Of a stretch of DNA of 64,000 bases, positions 8,566 to 15,827 are shown one piece after another. The DNA comes from Humibacter ginsenosidimutans (GTDB lineage: Bacteria; Actinomycetota; Actinomycetes; Actinomycetales; Microbacteriaceae). Numbering within the stretch: position 1 is the stretch's first letter; the number at the start of each line of letters is the position of its first letter. The DNA is taken from contig NZ_CP042305.1 of assembly GCF_007859675.1 (NCBI RefSeq), positions 3,286,001 through 3,350,000 of the forward strand, written 5' to 3'. Under the pieces are notes generated by a model that saw nothing but the letters and a program-made list of their open reading frames with translations, searched no databases and was not told where the DNA came from. The position numbers and the translations under genes were made by a program.

Positions 8566-8575
8566 ACGCATGCGT
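8566..8575. promoter_or_regulatory. Candidate KmtR operator (perfect palindrome)
   Basis: A perfect 10-bp palindrome, ACGCATGCGT, lies 12 bases upstream of the kmtR ATG, within the expected promoter of the kmtR-CDF operon. ArsR/SmtB repressors commonly bind palindromes at this place. Assignment is inferred from position only. Confidence 0.45.
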
Positions 8576-8679
8576 GTCGTGTCCCCCAGTCCAATTGGAG
8601 AGAGTGTGTCGGCGCGGCGGACCGGCATATCCTTGCCCGGCGGCAAGATGAGGAACGCTTGCCTAACAAGGAGAGAGCT

Positions 8680-9510
8680 GTGGTTCAGCAGGAGCATGCC
8701 CGCGTCTTAGTGACCGTCACTGCATCGCCTGAGCCGTCCACGCAGTACGGTGACACAACGTGTGTGGCAGGCATCCGAGTCGACAGCATGCCGATCGAGT
8801 GGGTGCGTCTGTACCCAGTTCCGATGCGCTGGTTCTCCGAGGCGCAGCGCTTTCACAAGTACCAGGTGATCGAAGCCGACCTGATCGCGCCGACTAACGA
8901 CAAACGCATTGAGAGTCATCGGGTGGTCCATGCATCGATCAACCCGGCTGGGAGGGTAATCGAGGGCTGGGAGAGCCGCGGGAAGATCGTCGAGCAGCTC
9001 ATCGGGCCGACGATGTGCGAGCTCAACGAGGGCATCAAGAAGGACAAAAACGGCCCGTCGCTCGGGCTGGTGCGAGTCCGGAAGCTTAGGTCAATGAAGG
9101 TCAGCGTCGATCGGGATTGGACGGATGCCGAGTGGGCGAAGATTCAGAATGCCCAGCAACAGATACCGATCTTCGGTGAGATCCCGCCACCGCCGCTCGA
9201 GCGGCCCCGCTTCGCTGGCCAGATCACCTGGTTCTGTGACACTCCAACGTGCAGGGGCCACACTCAGACAATCCTCGACTGGGAGTTCACGGTCTTCCAG
9301 CGCCGCCTGAGAAGTGACGCCGACGACATCGCAATCGAGAAGATCACGGCTAGGTTTCAGGACGAGATCTGCGGGCCAAAGAACCGCGTGTACTTCTATG
9401 TAGGCAACATGCACGACATGATCAAGCGCACGAGCTTCTCGATCCTTGGCTTCTACTACCCGCCTGTCGCCTCCGACTATGGCTCGGTGCTTGTCTTCGA
9501 CAGCCTCTAG
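8680..9510 (+). CDS. Conserved protein of unknown function paired with DUF488
   Basis: A 276-residue soluble protein that I cannot assign to a named family. The GTG at 8680 is supported by AAGGAG at 8668-8673. The N-terminal segment VLVTVTASPEPSTQYGD is followed by a CVAGIR segment and a WVRLYPVPMRWF block that looks like an ordered core. Near residue 180 there is a Cys/His cluster, WFCDTPTCRGHTQTILDWE, which could bind zinc or form a catalytic site. No signal peptide or membrane segment is seen. Its stop codon shares the bases CTAG with the stop of the convergent DUF488 gene, a tail-to-tail arrangement suggesting a linked pair. Base composition is more AT-rich than the flanking genes, consistent with transfer. 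Confidence 0.75.
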   Translation: MVQQEHARVLVTVTASPEPSTQYGDTTCVAGIRVDSMPIEWVRLYPVPMRWFSEAQRFHKYQVIEADLIAPTNDKRIESHRVVHASINPAGRVIEGWESRGKIVEQLIGPTMCELNEGIKKDKNGPSLGLVRVRKLRSMKVSVDRDWTDAEWAKIQNAQQQIPIFGEIPPPPLERPRFAGQITWFCDTPTCRGHTQTILDWEFTVFQRRLRSDADDIAIEKITARFQDEICGPKNRVYFYVGNMHDMIKRTSFSILGFYYPPVASDYGSVLVFDSL

Positions 9511-9959
9511 GCGCTGACGAGCGCACGCAAGCGGCACTCCACCTCCTCGAGCACCTGCTCGCGGTGGCAGTTGTGGGTGTTGCCCTCGAAGCACATCACG
9601 ACGACACGCATGCGCTCCGCCGCCGTGACGATCATGTCAAGCGCTTCTTGCGCGGTCTCGTCATTCAGCCGCAGCTTGAAGGTTCCGCGCGCCGCGTTAG
9701 CAGTCTCGGTACCGAGCTCGCCGTAGCCGTCGCGGTTGTCCTTCGGGTTCCCAAGAGCCGGAAGGTGGACGTATTCGATCCCGTGCTCTTCAAGAGCAGA
9801 GCGCATTGCGTTCTTCGAGAAGCCGGGTTTCCGTGAAAGCGGGTTGAGCCGGACATCGAACAACGTTTTGACTTGCCAGCGCTCGAGGCTCAACACGAAA
9901 GTCTCGACGGACTGACCCTCGTAGCCGATCCCTGTGATTCCCCACTGCTCCTCCCACAT
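9507..9959 (-). CDS. DUF488 domain protein
   Basis: A 150-residue DUF488 protein. The family's features are visible: GIGYEGQSVETFV at the start, FDVRLNPLSRKPGF with the conserved Asp-Val-Arg, VHLPALG, and a C-terminal CFEGNTHNCHREQV with Cys-x-His-Arg. The biochemical function of DUF488 is not established; the conserved Arg, Cys and His residues suggest nucleic-acid or nucleotide chemistry. It is convergent with the unknown protein at 8680-9510 and overlaps it at the stop codons. The ribosome site before the ATG is weak. Confidence 0.85.
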   Translation of the reverse strand: MWEEQWGITGIGYEGQSVETFVLSLERWQVKTLFDVRLNPLSRKPGFSKNAMRSALEEHGIEYVHLPALGNPKDNRDGYGELGTETANAARGTFKLRLNDETAQEALDMIVTAAERMRVVVMCFEGNTHNCHREQVLEEVECRLRALVSA

Positions 9960-10324
9960 GCTTCAAGCATTGCACGAGCGCGCAAGCGAATCCCGGGAAC
10001 TCTAACGAGGCAGGCGGCCTCGTTAGTGCGTCCATGAGGGTGCGGATCTCGCGGCGCCGACAGTTACGCGAATGGCCTCGGACCGCCCGAAGTGCCGCCA
10101 CGGAGGGCGGCGCTGTGTCTTCTGGGGCTTGTTTGCCTTTCCGCTGCGCGATCGTAGTTCGTTTCCGGGGCGTTCCGTTCCGGGCTTTCGCGGCATATCC
10201 TCCTGCGCTACCGCTTCGTCCGGTATTCCACGGTCCCGGCACTGCACACCCCTCCACTCACCACTGATCTCTCCGCCGGAAGGCAAACAAAAACGATCAG
10301 CAACTGGTGAAAGGGGCGGAGGTT
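9960..10324. other. Intergenic stretch with a perfect hairpin, no convincing gene
   Basis: About 365 bases between the DUF488 gene and the small cassette. Open frames exist on both strands but they are Arg/Pro-rich, lack ribosome sites and look noncoding. A perfect 10-bp inverted repeat, CTAACGAGGC at 10002-10011 and GCCTCGTTAG at 10017-10026 with a 5-base loop, lies just upstream of the DUF488 start and could be an operator or attenuator. The region must also carry the promoter for the 10325 cassette. Confidence 0.5.
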
Positions 10325-10627
10325 ATGAAGGCGGAGCTGGTGAACCTTGTTACCAAGGACGGTGCGCATACCGTGGTGCTGCTGTCGACGGATCTTCAGG
10401 TGCTCACAAGCGCGGAGAAGGTGCGAGCGTTGGAGATCGCGCTGTGGATGGTGGATGAGGGGTGGACGGTTATGACTGCCACGGACTCGCCGCTGGCAGA
10501 GGTGGTGCGACAAAGCGCTCGAGCGCTGGATGGCAGTTACATCGAGCTGAAGGACGAACCCGGCATGCAGGTGATCCCGACACGACACCGCATGCCGCCG
10601 TGGTCTCGGCTCGCCGGAGGCATCTGA
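10325..10627 (+). CDS. Small protein of unknown function, first gene of a two-gene cassette
   Basis: A 100-residue soluble protein that I do not recognise. It begins MKAELVNLVTKDGAHTVVLL and has an alpha/beta look with a hydrophobic core and a Pro/Arg-rich end. ATG 10325 is preferred over the GTG at 10307 because AAGGGG lies eight bases upstream. Its stop overlaps the start of the HTH gene by one base (TGATG), implying co-translation. The setting beside a tRNA-fragment att scar suggests cargo of an integrated element. Confidence 0.6.
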   Translation: MKAELVNLVTKDGAHTVVLLSTDLQVLTSAEKVRALEIALWMVDEGWTVMTATDSPLAEVVRQSARALDGSYIELKDEPGMQVIPTRHRMPPWSRLAGGI

Positions 10628-10857
10628 TGAGCACGCGGACCTCAGCTGACACCGCGCGACCGACCGCGGTGGTGGCAATGGACCACAACACCGCTGCGGA
10701 GGCGCTGGGGATGTCGCCAACCCGGTTGCGTCAGCATGTGCGTCTGGGTGATGTCACGCCTCACTTCTCCGGCACGAAACCGCTGTATCTAGTGACTGAT
10801 CTTGAGCGCTTCGTCCAGCAACTACCGACACGACCGGAGCACCTACTAAGGGCCTGA
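10627..10857 (+). CDS. Small helix-turn-helix (excisionase-like) protein
   Basis: A 76-residue protein whose centre, NTAAEALGMSPTRLRQHVRLG, is a winged HTH of the MerR/excisionase type (HTH_17-like), followed by the short wing and LVTDLERFVQQLP that such proteins use to close the domain. Proteins of this size near att sites often act as recombination directionality factors or element regulators. Translation is coupled to the preceding gene. No integrase gene is visible nearby, so its partner is missing or distant. Confidence 0.65.
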   Translation: MSTRTSADTARPTAVVAMDHNTAAEALGMSPTRLRQHVRLGDVTPHFSGTKPLYLVTDLERFVQQLPTRPEHLLRA

Positions 10858-10937
10858 GCCTCGTAGGCTGCTCTCGACGTCAGGCCGAGCTCTGCGGGCT
10901 GGCAACCGATGATTGACAGCGCATGCGGAGCCTCAGT

Positions 10938-10959
10938 ATGTGTGCACCAATGTGTGCAC
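10938..10959. repeat. Direct repeat, candidate arm-type integrase sites
   Basis: ATGTGTGCAC occurs twice (10938-10947 and 10950-10959) with a 12-bp period, about 50 bases before the tRNA fragment. Each copy also contains the palindrome GTGCAC. Short direct repeats beside a tRNA att core are typical arm-type sites of tyrosine recombinases. This is inferred from position. Confidence 0.45.
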
Positions 10960-11011
10960 GGCTCCACGATCGCCCTTTGATCTATTGGCAAATGTGGGCC
11001 GTAACCACTGC

Positions 11012-11053
11012 CTACGGATCAGAAGGTTGGGGGTTCGAATCCCTCATGGCGCA
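11012..11053 (+). other. 3' fragment of tRNA-Arg(ACG), probable attachment-site scar
   Basis: The stretch starts at the anticodon loop CTACGGA (anticodon ACG at 11014-11016). It continues through the 3' anticodon stem, a variable loop, a T-arm with GGGGG-TTCGAAT-CCCTC pairing, the acceptor strand ATGGCGC and discriminator A. The 5' half of the tRNA (acceptor GCGCCAT, D-arm) is absent upstream. A tRNA truncated exactly at the anticodon loop is the usual product of site-specific integration, leaving a duplicated att core at one end of an element. The downstream terminator suggests the chromosomal side is to the right. Confidence 0.8.
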
Positions 11054-11076
11054 CACTGTGTTGAGACAGTAAGAGA

Positions 11077-11101
11077 ACGGCTCGCGAAAGCGGGCCGTTT
11101 T
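11077..11101 (+). terminator. Rho-independent terminator after the tRNA fragment
   Basis: A 9-bp stem (ACGGCTCGC with GCGGGCCGT, one G-T pair) and GAAA loop are followed by TTTT. It sits about 25 bases after the tRNA 3' end, as expected for the native tRNA-Arg terminator. Confidence 0.85.
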
Positions 11102-11150
11102 CGTTTCCTCTGTGACTGATCGGCCCCGAGCCGTTGCGGCGCCCGTCGCC

Positions 11151-11570
11151 TCAACCGCGTCGCCTGATGCGCTGCAGCAGCGCGAGCAGTTGGTCGAGCT
11201 CGGCGTCGTCCAACTCGGCGGTGAGCTCGTCGGCGACGGAGGAGGCGGCCCGTCGGGCGTCCGCGAACAGATGGCGGCCGGCATCCGTAATGGTGAGATT
11301 CATCACCCGCCGGTCACCGGCATCCGCTTCGCGTCGGATGAGGGCCATGGTCTCCAGCTCGATGATGGTCCTCTGCATGCCGGCCTTGTCGCCTCCCGTC
11401 GAGTTGACGAGGTCGCGCTGGGTGGAGGTGCCATCGCGCTCGAGCAGCATGAGAACGCCGAAGTGCCGTGACGAGATTCCGAGCGGTGCCAGCGCTCGTC
11501 CCAACGATTGGGAGGCCTGGCGATGAGTCTGGCGAAGCAGGAGTCCGAGCTCCATGGCAGCGGGTCGCAT
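11151..11570 (-). CDS. MarR-family transcriptional regulator
   Basis: A 139-residue winged-helix regulator. The recognition region reads STQRDLVNSTGGDKAGMQRTIIELE, followed by the beta-wing ADAGDRRVMNLTIT with the family's Asp-Arg-Arg. The ATG at 11570 has GGAGG four bases upstream; a further ATG at 11630 would start next to the operator with no leader and is less likely. It is divergent from the membrane protein/multicopper oxidase operon, with an inverted repeat between them, so it likely represses both directions and responds to a small aromatic or oxidant ligand. Confidence 0.88.
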   Translation of the reverse strand: MRPAAMELGLLLRQTHRQASQSLGRALAPLGISSRHFGVLMLLERDGTSTQRDLVNSTGGDKAGMQRTIIELETMALIRREADAGDRRVMNLTITDAGRHLFADARRAASSVADELTAELDDAELDQLLALLQRIRRRG

Positions 11571-11636
11571 CGCACCTCCGTTCGCGTCCGGGCGGATTCG
11601 GTCGCATCCTTCGCAGAATCGTATCGCCATGATAGA

Positions 11637-11661
11637 TTCATCTGAGTCTGATTCAAATGAA
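11637..11661. promoter_or_regulatory. Candidate MarR operator
   Basis: TTCATCTGA (11637-11645) and TCAAATGAA (11653-11661) form an inverted repeat with one mismatch and a 7-base centre. It lies midway between the divergent MarR and membrane-protein genes, where a MarR dimer would block both promoters. Confidence 0.55.
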
Positions 11662-11677
11662 CCTAATTGGGGGAGTC

Positions 11678-12121
11678 ATGCAGGAGGCCGCTTCACCGCC
11701 GCCGGTGCCTCGGACGGCACGCCGGACTGCGCCGAAGGCTCGTGCAGTGGCTGCGTCGTGGCCCCGTGTTCTGTTCCGGATCGCTGCCACGCTCGCCGCC
11801 GTCATGCTCTTCGACCAGGCGATCTTCGCCGGGCAGTTCCTCTCCGGCATCTACGCCTCACTCGACGTGCACCGCGAGAACGCCACCTATGCGGGCATCT
11901 CCGTCATCGCGGCCGCCGTCTGCGCCGTGCTGCTCTGGCGGCCGGGCGGGGGTCCATGGTGGCCGATCGTCGTGTACGTCGCCCTTTTCGGGCTGATCGG
12001 GTTGCAGATCTTCCTGGGCTTCGCACACGCACTGGCGGCGCACGTCCCGCTCGGCGTTGCGATCATCATGGTTGCGGCGGCGATGGCGGTCTGGTCCTGG
12101 ATGGCACGATGGCCGCGGTGA
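11678..12121 (+). CDS. Integral membrane protein preceding the multicopper oxidase
   Basis: A 147-residue protein with a basic, Ala/Pro-rich cytoplasmic tail of about 30 residues and four hydrophobic helices. I do not recognise the family. Start 11678 follows GGGGGAG; an ATG at 11657 falls inside the putative operator and is unlikely. Its 3' end overlaps the multicopper oxidase gene by 13 bases, so the two are translationally linked and probably share the MarR-controlled promoter. It may act in copper handling or in anchoring the exported oxidase, by context only. Confidence 0.7.
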   Translation: MQEAASPPPVPRTARRTAPKARAVAASWPRVLFRIAATLAAVMLFDQAIFAGQFLSGIYASLDVHRENATYAGISVIAAAVCAVLLWRPGGGPWWPIVVYVALFGLIGLQIFLGFAHALAAHVPLGVAIIMVAAAMAVWSWMARWPR

Positions 12122-13677
12122 GCCGCAGAGCGTTCATCGCGGGCGGTGTCGCGGTCGGAGTCGGGCTGGCTGTCGGAATCCCGTTCGCGGTAGGGGCCAG
12201 CGGAGCCACATCGACCGGACAACAGCTGGTGAGCAGGGCGAGACTGCCGAGGCCCTTCACGCAGCGGCTGGTGGTGCCGCCGACCCTCACGCCGGTGCTG
12301 ACGGGCGACGTCGACCGGTACGAGATCGTGGCGCGCACGGCGCGTGCCCGCATCCTGCCTGGGTTGACGACCACGATCTTCGGCTACAACGGCATCTTCC
12401 CCGGTCCGCTCATCCGGAGCCGCAGCAACCATCCGATCGAGGTCGTCTATCGCAACCGGCTTCCGGTTCCGATCGTCACCCACTTGCACGGCGGACACAC
12501 GCCGCACGACAGCGACGGTTATCCCACGGACTATGTCTACCCGGAAGACATGACCTATCTGCGACAGCATCAGGAGATGTCGCACGAGACGCCGATGCCC
12601 GCGGGTGACACGACGAACGGCACCAGGACCTATCGGTATCCGTTGCGACAGCGAGCCGCGATGCTCTGGTACCACGATCACCGCATGGACTTCACCGGCC
12701 CGAGCGTCTGGTTCGGCCTGGCCGGCGCGCACATCGTGAACGACGACGAAGAGGATGCGCTGGGGCTTCCCGACGGTGCCCGCGAGATACCGCTTGTCCT
12801 CACGGACAGGGCGTTCAACGACGACGGATCGCTTCTGTATCCCGCGGTCGACCGCACGCTCACCACGACCCCCGGCGTGACGGGTGGCTTCGTCGCCGGG
12901 GTGCTGGGCGATGTCATGCTGGTCAACGGTGTTCCGTGGCCCGTCGCCGATGTCGAGCGGGCGAGCTACCGCATCCGGATGCTCAACGCCTGCAACGCCC
13001 GTCGGCTCAGGTTGCGACTCGACCCGCCCCCGACCGACGGCATCGTGCAGATCGGCACGGAAGGCGGCCTTCTCGACGCCCCGCTCACGTACGACGCGTT
13101 CGAGCTCGCGCCGGCGCAGCGACTGGATGCCGTTGTGGATTTCTCCCGTTTCGCTCCGGGGACCGAGGTCACGCTGTACAACGACTTCGGCGACGGCGGC
13201 ATGAAGAACGTGATGCGATTCAGAGTGAACTCCACTTCCGGACCCCGCTACACGGTGCCGAGTGCGCTGTCGAGCGTCGAGCGTCTGGATCCCGCATCGG
13301 CCACGGTCACGCGACGGTTCCGATTTCAGCGTGGCACGGTGGACCACCGGTCCGGCTGGATCATCGGGAACAGTCCGTTCAGCCCGAGCGAGGTGTCCGC
13401 GTCTCCGCGCCTCGGCGATGTCGAGATCTGGGAGTTGTTCGCCGACTTCCACCACCCGGTGCACATCCACCTCGATCCCTTCCAGGTCATCAGCCGCGGG
13501 ATCAACGGTCCGGGTGCCTTCGACGCGGGCTGGAAAGACACCATCGACCTGGTGCCGGGCGAGCAGGCCCGCATCGCCGTGCGGTTCCGCGACCATGTCG
13601 GACGATTCGTGTTCCATTGCCACAATCTCGAGCACGAGGACATGGCCATGATGGCGAACTTCGTCACGCACGCCTGA
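12109..13677 (+). CDS. Tat-exported multicopper oxidase
   Basis: A 522-residue laccase-like oxidase. All four copper-binding blocks are visible: HLHGGH near residues 125-130, WYHDHRMD near 188, HPVHIHLDPF late in the protein, and HCHNLEHEDMAMM at the C-terminus, where the Cys is the type-1 copper ligand. The N-terminus has a Tat signal, SRRAFIAGGVAVG, followed by a hydrophobic stretch, so the folded enzyme is exported. Such enzymes oxidise Cu(I), Mn(II), bilirubin or phenolics with O2. It overlaps the upstream membrane-protein gene and is likely MarR-regulated. A GTG at 12118 is an alternative start that still keeps the twin arginines. Confidence 0.9.
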   Translation: MAAVSRRAFIAGGVAVGVGLAVGIPFAVGASGATSTGQQLVSRARLPRPFTQRLVVPPTLTPVLTGDVDRYEIVARTARARILPGLTTTIFGYNGIFPGPLIRSRSNHPIEVVYRNRLPVPIVTHLHGGHTPHDSDGYPTDYVYPEDMTYLRQHQEMSHETPMPAGDTTNGTRTYRYPLRQRAAMLWYHDHRMDFTGPSVWFGLAGAHIVNDDEEDALGLPDGAREIPLVLTDRAFNDDGSLLYPAVDRTLTTTPGVTGGFVAGVLGDVMLVNGVPWPVADVERASYRIRMLNACNARRLRLRLDPPPTDGIVQIGTEGGLLDAPLTYDAFELAPAQRLDAVVDFSRFAPGTEVTLYNDFGDGGMKNVMRFRVNSTSGPRYTVPSALSSVERLDPASATVTRRFRFQRGTVDHRSGWIIGNSPFSPSEVSASPRLGDVEIWELFADFHHPVHIHLDPFQVISRGINGPGAFDAGWKDTIDLVPGEQARIAVRFRDHVGRFVFHCHNLEHEDMAMMANFVTHA

Positions 13678-13741
13678 ACCGACCTCGACTCGACGCGCCG
13701 AGCATCCGGGCCGGGCCATTCGCAGGAGAAGGAGACGAATG

Positions 13742-14305
13742 ATGAGTGCAGAAGTCGTGGTGGACCTCTTCGTGTCGGTCGACGGCTGGGCGGGTGGGGA
13801 CGGCCTGCCACCGTTCTTCGGCTACGCGGGAGACGACCTGCTGCAGTGGACGACCGCCGAGAAGGCCGTGCCGGAGACCATCGTCATGGGTCGGCGCACG
13901 TACGAGACGTTCGCCGCATTGCCGGAGGCGGTGTGGAGCGACGACCGCGAACCCTTGATGCGAAGGGACAAGATCGTGTTCTCGCGCACGCTCGACGCCG
14001 TCGACTGGCCGAACACCCTGGTGGGGCACGACCTGACGAACGATGTGCGGAGGCTCAAGGACGAGGGCGGCCAACGCATCCGCACCTGGGGGAGCATGTC
14101 GCTGGCCGGGCAGCTGCTGCATGCCGGCCTGGTGGACGTGCTGCGGCTCATGCGATTCCCGCTCCTGGCCGGCCCGAGCGGTCGACAGGCGGCCTTCGCG
14201 AACGTGTCGAGTGCGGACCTCGAGCTGTCTGGCGTCCGTGTGCTCGACGGACGGATCGTGCTCGAGGAGTATCGACCGACAGGGCACGACATCCCGCGCG
14301 GCTGA
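13742..14305 (+). CDS. Dihydrofolate-reductase-like protein (RibD C-terminal domain)
   Basis: A 187-residue protein of the RibD_C/YyaP type. It shows the DHFR-like fold pattern: VVVDLFVSVDGW at the start, VMGRRTYETF around residue 48, and TWGSMSLAGQLL around 116 that forms the nucleotide phosphate site. It probably binds NADPH, but the substrate is unknown; stand-alone proteins of this type are common in actinobacteria and are not riboflavin enzymes. Of two adjacent ATGs, the one at 13742 has AAGGAGA at the better distance. A strong bidirectional terminator follows. Confidence 0.85.
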   Translation: MSAEVVVDLFVSVDGWAGGDGLPPFFGYAGDDLLQWTTAEKAVPETIVMGRRTYETFAALPEAVWSDDREPLMRRDKIVFSRTLDAVDWPNTLVGHDLTNDVRRLKDEGGQRIRTWGSMSLAGQLLHAGLVDVLRLMRFPLLAGPSGRQAAFANVSSADLELSGVRVLDGRIVLEEYRPTGHDIPRG

Positions 14306-14348
14306 ACCGCGTCGGCGATCGCATCTCGGGCGGCCGGACGCGACACGA

Positions 14349-14378
14349 AGAAGGCCCCCGCCACGGCGGGGGCCTTCT
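14349..14378. terminator. Bidirectional hairpin terminator
   Basis: AGAAGGCCCCCGCC (14349-14362) pairs perfectly with GGCGGGGGCCTTCT (14365-14378). It lies between convergent genes, with T/C-rich flanks for either direction, and probably ends both transcripts. Confidence 0.85.
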
Positions 14379-14437
14379 GATCCGCAGTCCTCAGCGAATC
14401 GCCGGGTGGCCGGCATCGAGGTGCGGATGCCGCGCTT

Positions 14438-14725
14438 CTACTGCGACTGCAGTCCCAGCGCGAAGTGCACAGCGCCCTGTTCGTCGAGTTGGGCATCCAG
14501 CTCCTTGTCGGCGAGCAGCGCCGAGGCGTTCTCGTCGACGAAGACCCGCGCGTCACCGCTCGAGATGACCTGGTCGTGGGCGTCAGGCGCGGGGGTGACG
14601 GACACGGAGAACGCCGTGTCGCTCGTGTCGGAATTCGTGATGCGCAGCCCGCCGTCCGGCGAATCGACGGCCTGAGCCGTCAGCGTCTTCACGATCGTGC
14701 TTGCGTTGTCGGTGAGGGTGAGCAT
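14438..14725 (-). CDS. HesB/IscA-like small protein without cysteines
   Basis: A 95-residue protein resembling the small actinobacterial proteins annotated as HesB-like: MLTLTDNASTIVKTLTAQ at the start, GLRITN in the middle, VFVDENASALLADKELD near the end. The three Cys that ligate iron-sulfur clusters in IscA/HesB are all absent, so a scaffold role is doubtful and the label reflects fold only. The ATG at 14725 follows AAGGAGAG. It is monocistronic and divergent from the LLM oxidoreductase. Confidence 0.8.
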   Translation of the reverse strand: MLTLTDNASTIVKTLTAQAVDSPDGGLRITNSDTSDTAFSVSVTPAPDAHDQVISSGDARVFVDENASALLADKELDAQLDEQGAVHFALGLQSQ

Positions 14726-14876
14726 GGGCTCTCCTTCCGTTCGCGGACATGAGTCGGCCACGATTCCGCAGCCCACGGGCATCCGCAACCCGTTCGTTTC
14801 GATTGTGCGGGGAGACACAGGTCGAGTCGCCCTCAGCTTGTGCGGTCCGCAGAGGGGCCGGTGCGCACCCGGCAAG

Positions 14877-15809
14877 ATGGATGCCGTGGAGTACTGCATC
14901 TTCGTCGAGCCGCAGCTCGGCATGACCTGGGACCAGCTGCTCGCCTTCGCGCAGGCGACCGAGCGACTCGGTTTTCACGGCTTCTTCCGCTCCGACCACT
15001 ACACGCAGCCCGATCGCTCGTTCTCGGGCGCTCCCGCGCTGTCGGATGCCTGGACCACTCTCGCCGCCCTCGCCATGGCCACCGAGCGTGTGCGGCTCGG
15101 CACCCTCGTGACGCCCGTCACGTTCCGGCACCCCGGCGTGCTCGCCGTGCAGGTGGCCAACGTGGATGCCATGTCGAACGGCCGCGTCGAGCTCGGCCTC
15201 GGCGCCGGGTGGAACGCTCCAGAGCACGAGGCGTACGGCATCCCGTTCCCTGCCAAGCGCTTCGGGCTGCTCGAGGAGTCGCTCGCGATCGTCACCGGCC
15301 TGTGGACCACGCCTCCCGACGAGACGTTCTCGTTCGAGGGCGAGCACTACCGCCTCGACCGCGCGCCTGGCGGGCAGCGACCGGTGGGGGACGACGTCCC
15401 GATCATCATCGGCGGCGGAGGGCCGACCCGAACCCCGGCGCTCGCCGCGGCGTATGCGCGCGAGTTCAACACGGGCTTCGTGGCCGACGACGTGGTGGCG
15501 GAGCGCTTCGCCCGCGTCGCGGATGCCACGCAGGTGGCAGGTCGCGACCCCGAGTCGCTGCGGCTGTCGGTCGCCCTCACGGCCACCGTCGGCGCCACGG
15601 AGGCGTCTGCGAAGGCCCGAGCCGACGCACAGGGCCGGGACCCGCACCACGAACGCGCGAACGGTCTTTACGGCACACCGGCCGACGTCGCAGAGCGGTT
15701 CGCCGGCTTGCGCGCGCTCGGTGCCGAGCGCGTCTATCTGCAGGTGCTCGACGTCACCGACCTGGAGCAGCTGGACCTGCTGGCAGAGGCGGTACGGCTG
15801 GCGGGATGA
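14877..15809 (+). CDS. LLM-class (F420-dependent type) oxidoreductase
   Basis: A 310-residue luciferase-like monooxygenase-fold enzyme (TIM barrel). Diagnostic stretches are GFHGFFRSDHY near residue 35, RLGTLVTPVTFRHPGVLA around 80, and GRVELGLGAGWN around 102. Many actinobacterial members use F420H2 as hydride donor, others FMN; the sequence alone does not settle this. Substrate unknown. No ribosome site is evident before the ATG, so the transcript may be leaderless. It converges with the following membrane-protein gene with only 18 bases between stops. Confidence 0.85.
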   Translation: MDAVEYCIFVEPQLGMTWDQLLAFAQATERLGFHGFFRSDHYTQPDRSFSGAPALSDAWTTLAALAMATERVRLGTLVTPVTFRHPGVLAVQVANVDAMSNGRVELGLGAGWNAPEHEAYGIPFPAKRFGLLEESLAIVTGLWTTPPDETFSFEGEHYRLDRAPGGQRPVGDDVPIIIGGGGPTRTPALAAAYAREFNTGFVADDVVAERFARVADATQVAGRDPESLRLSVALTATVGATEASAKARADAQGRDPHHERANGLYGTPADVAERFAGLRALGAERVYLQVLDVTDLEQLDLLAEAVRLAG

Positions 15810-15827
15810 GGGCCCCGCGCCTCGCCG

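Noticed and set aside
10034..10267. Small plus-strand ORF in the 9960-10324 gap
   Set aside because: Its residues are Arg/Pro-rich, it has no ribosome site, and a frame of similar length exists on the other strand, so coding is not supported.
10960..11053. A functional tRNA-Arg gene
   Set aside because: The 5' acceptor strand and D-arm cannot be found; bases around 10968-10989 only loosely resemble a tRNA 5' half and do not pair with the ATGGCGC acceptor strand.
11887..13719. A 610-codon minus-strand frame opposite the multicopper oxidase
   Set aside because: The composition is Arg/His/Asp-rich with no recognisable motif, while the plus strand has all four copper motifs.
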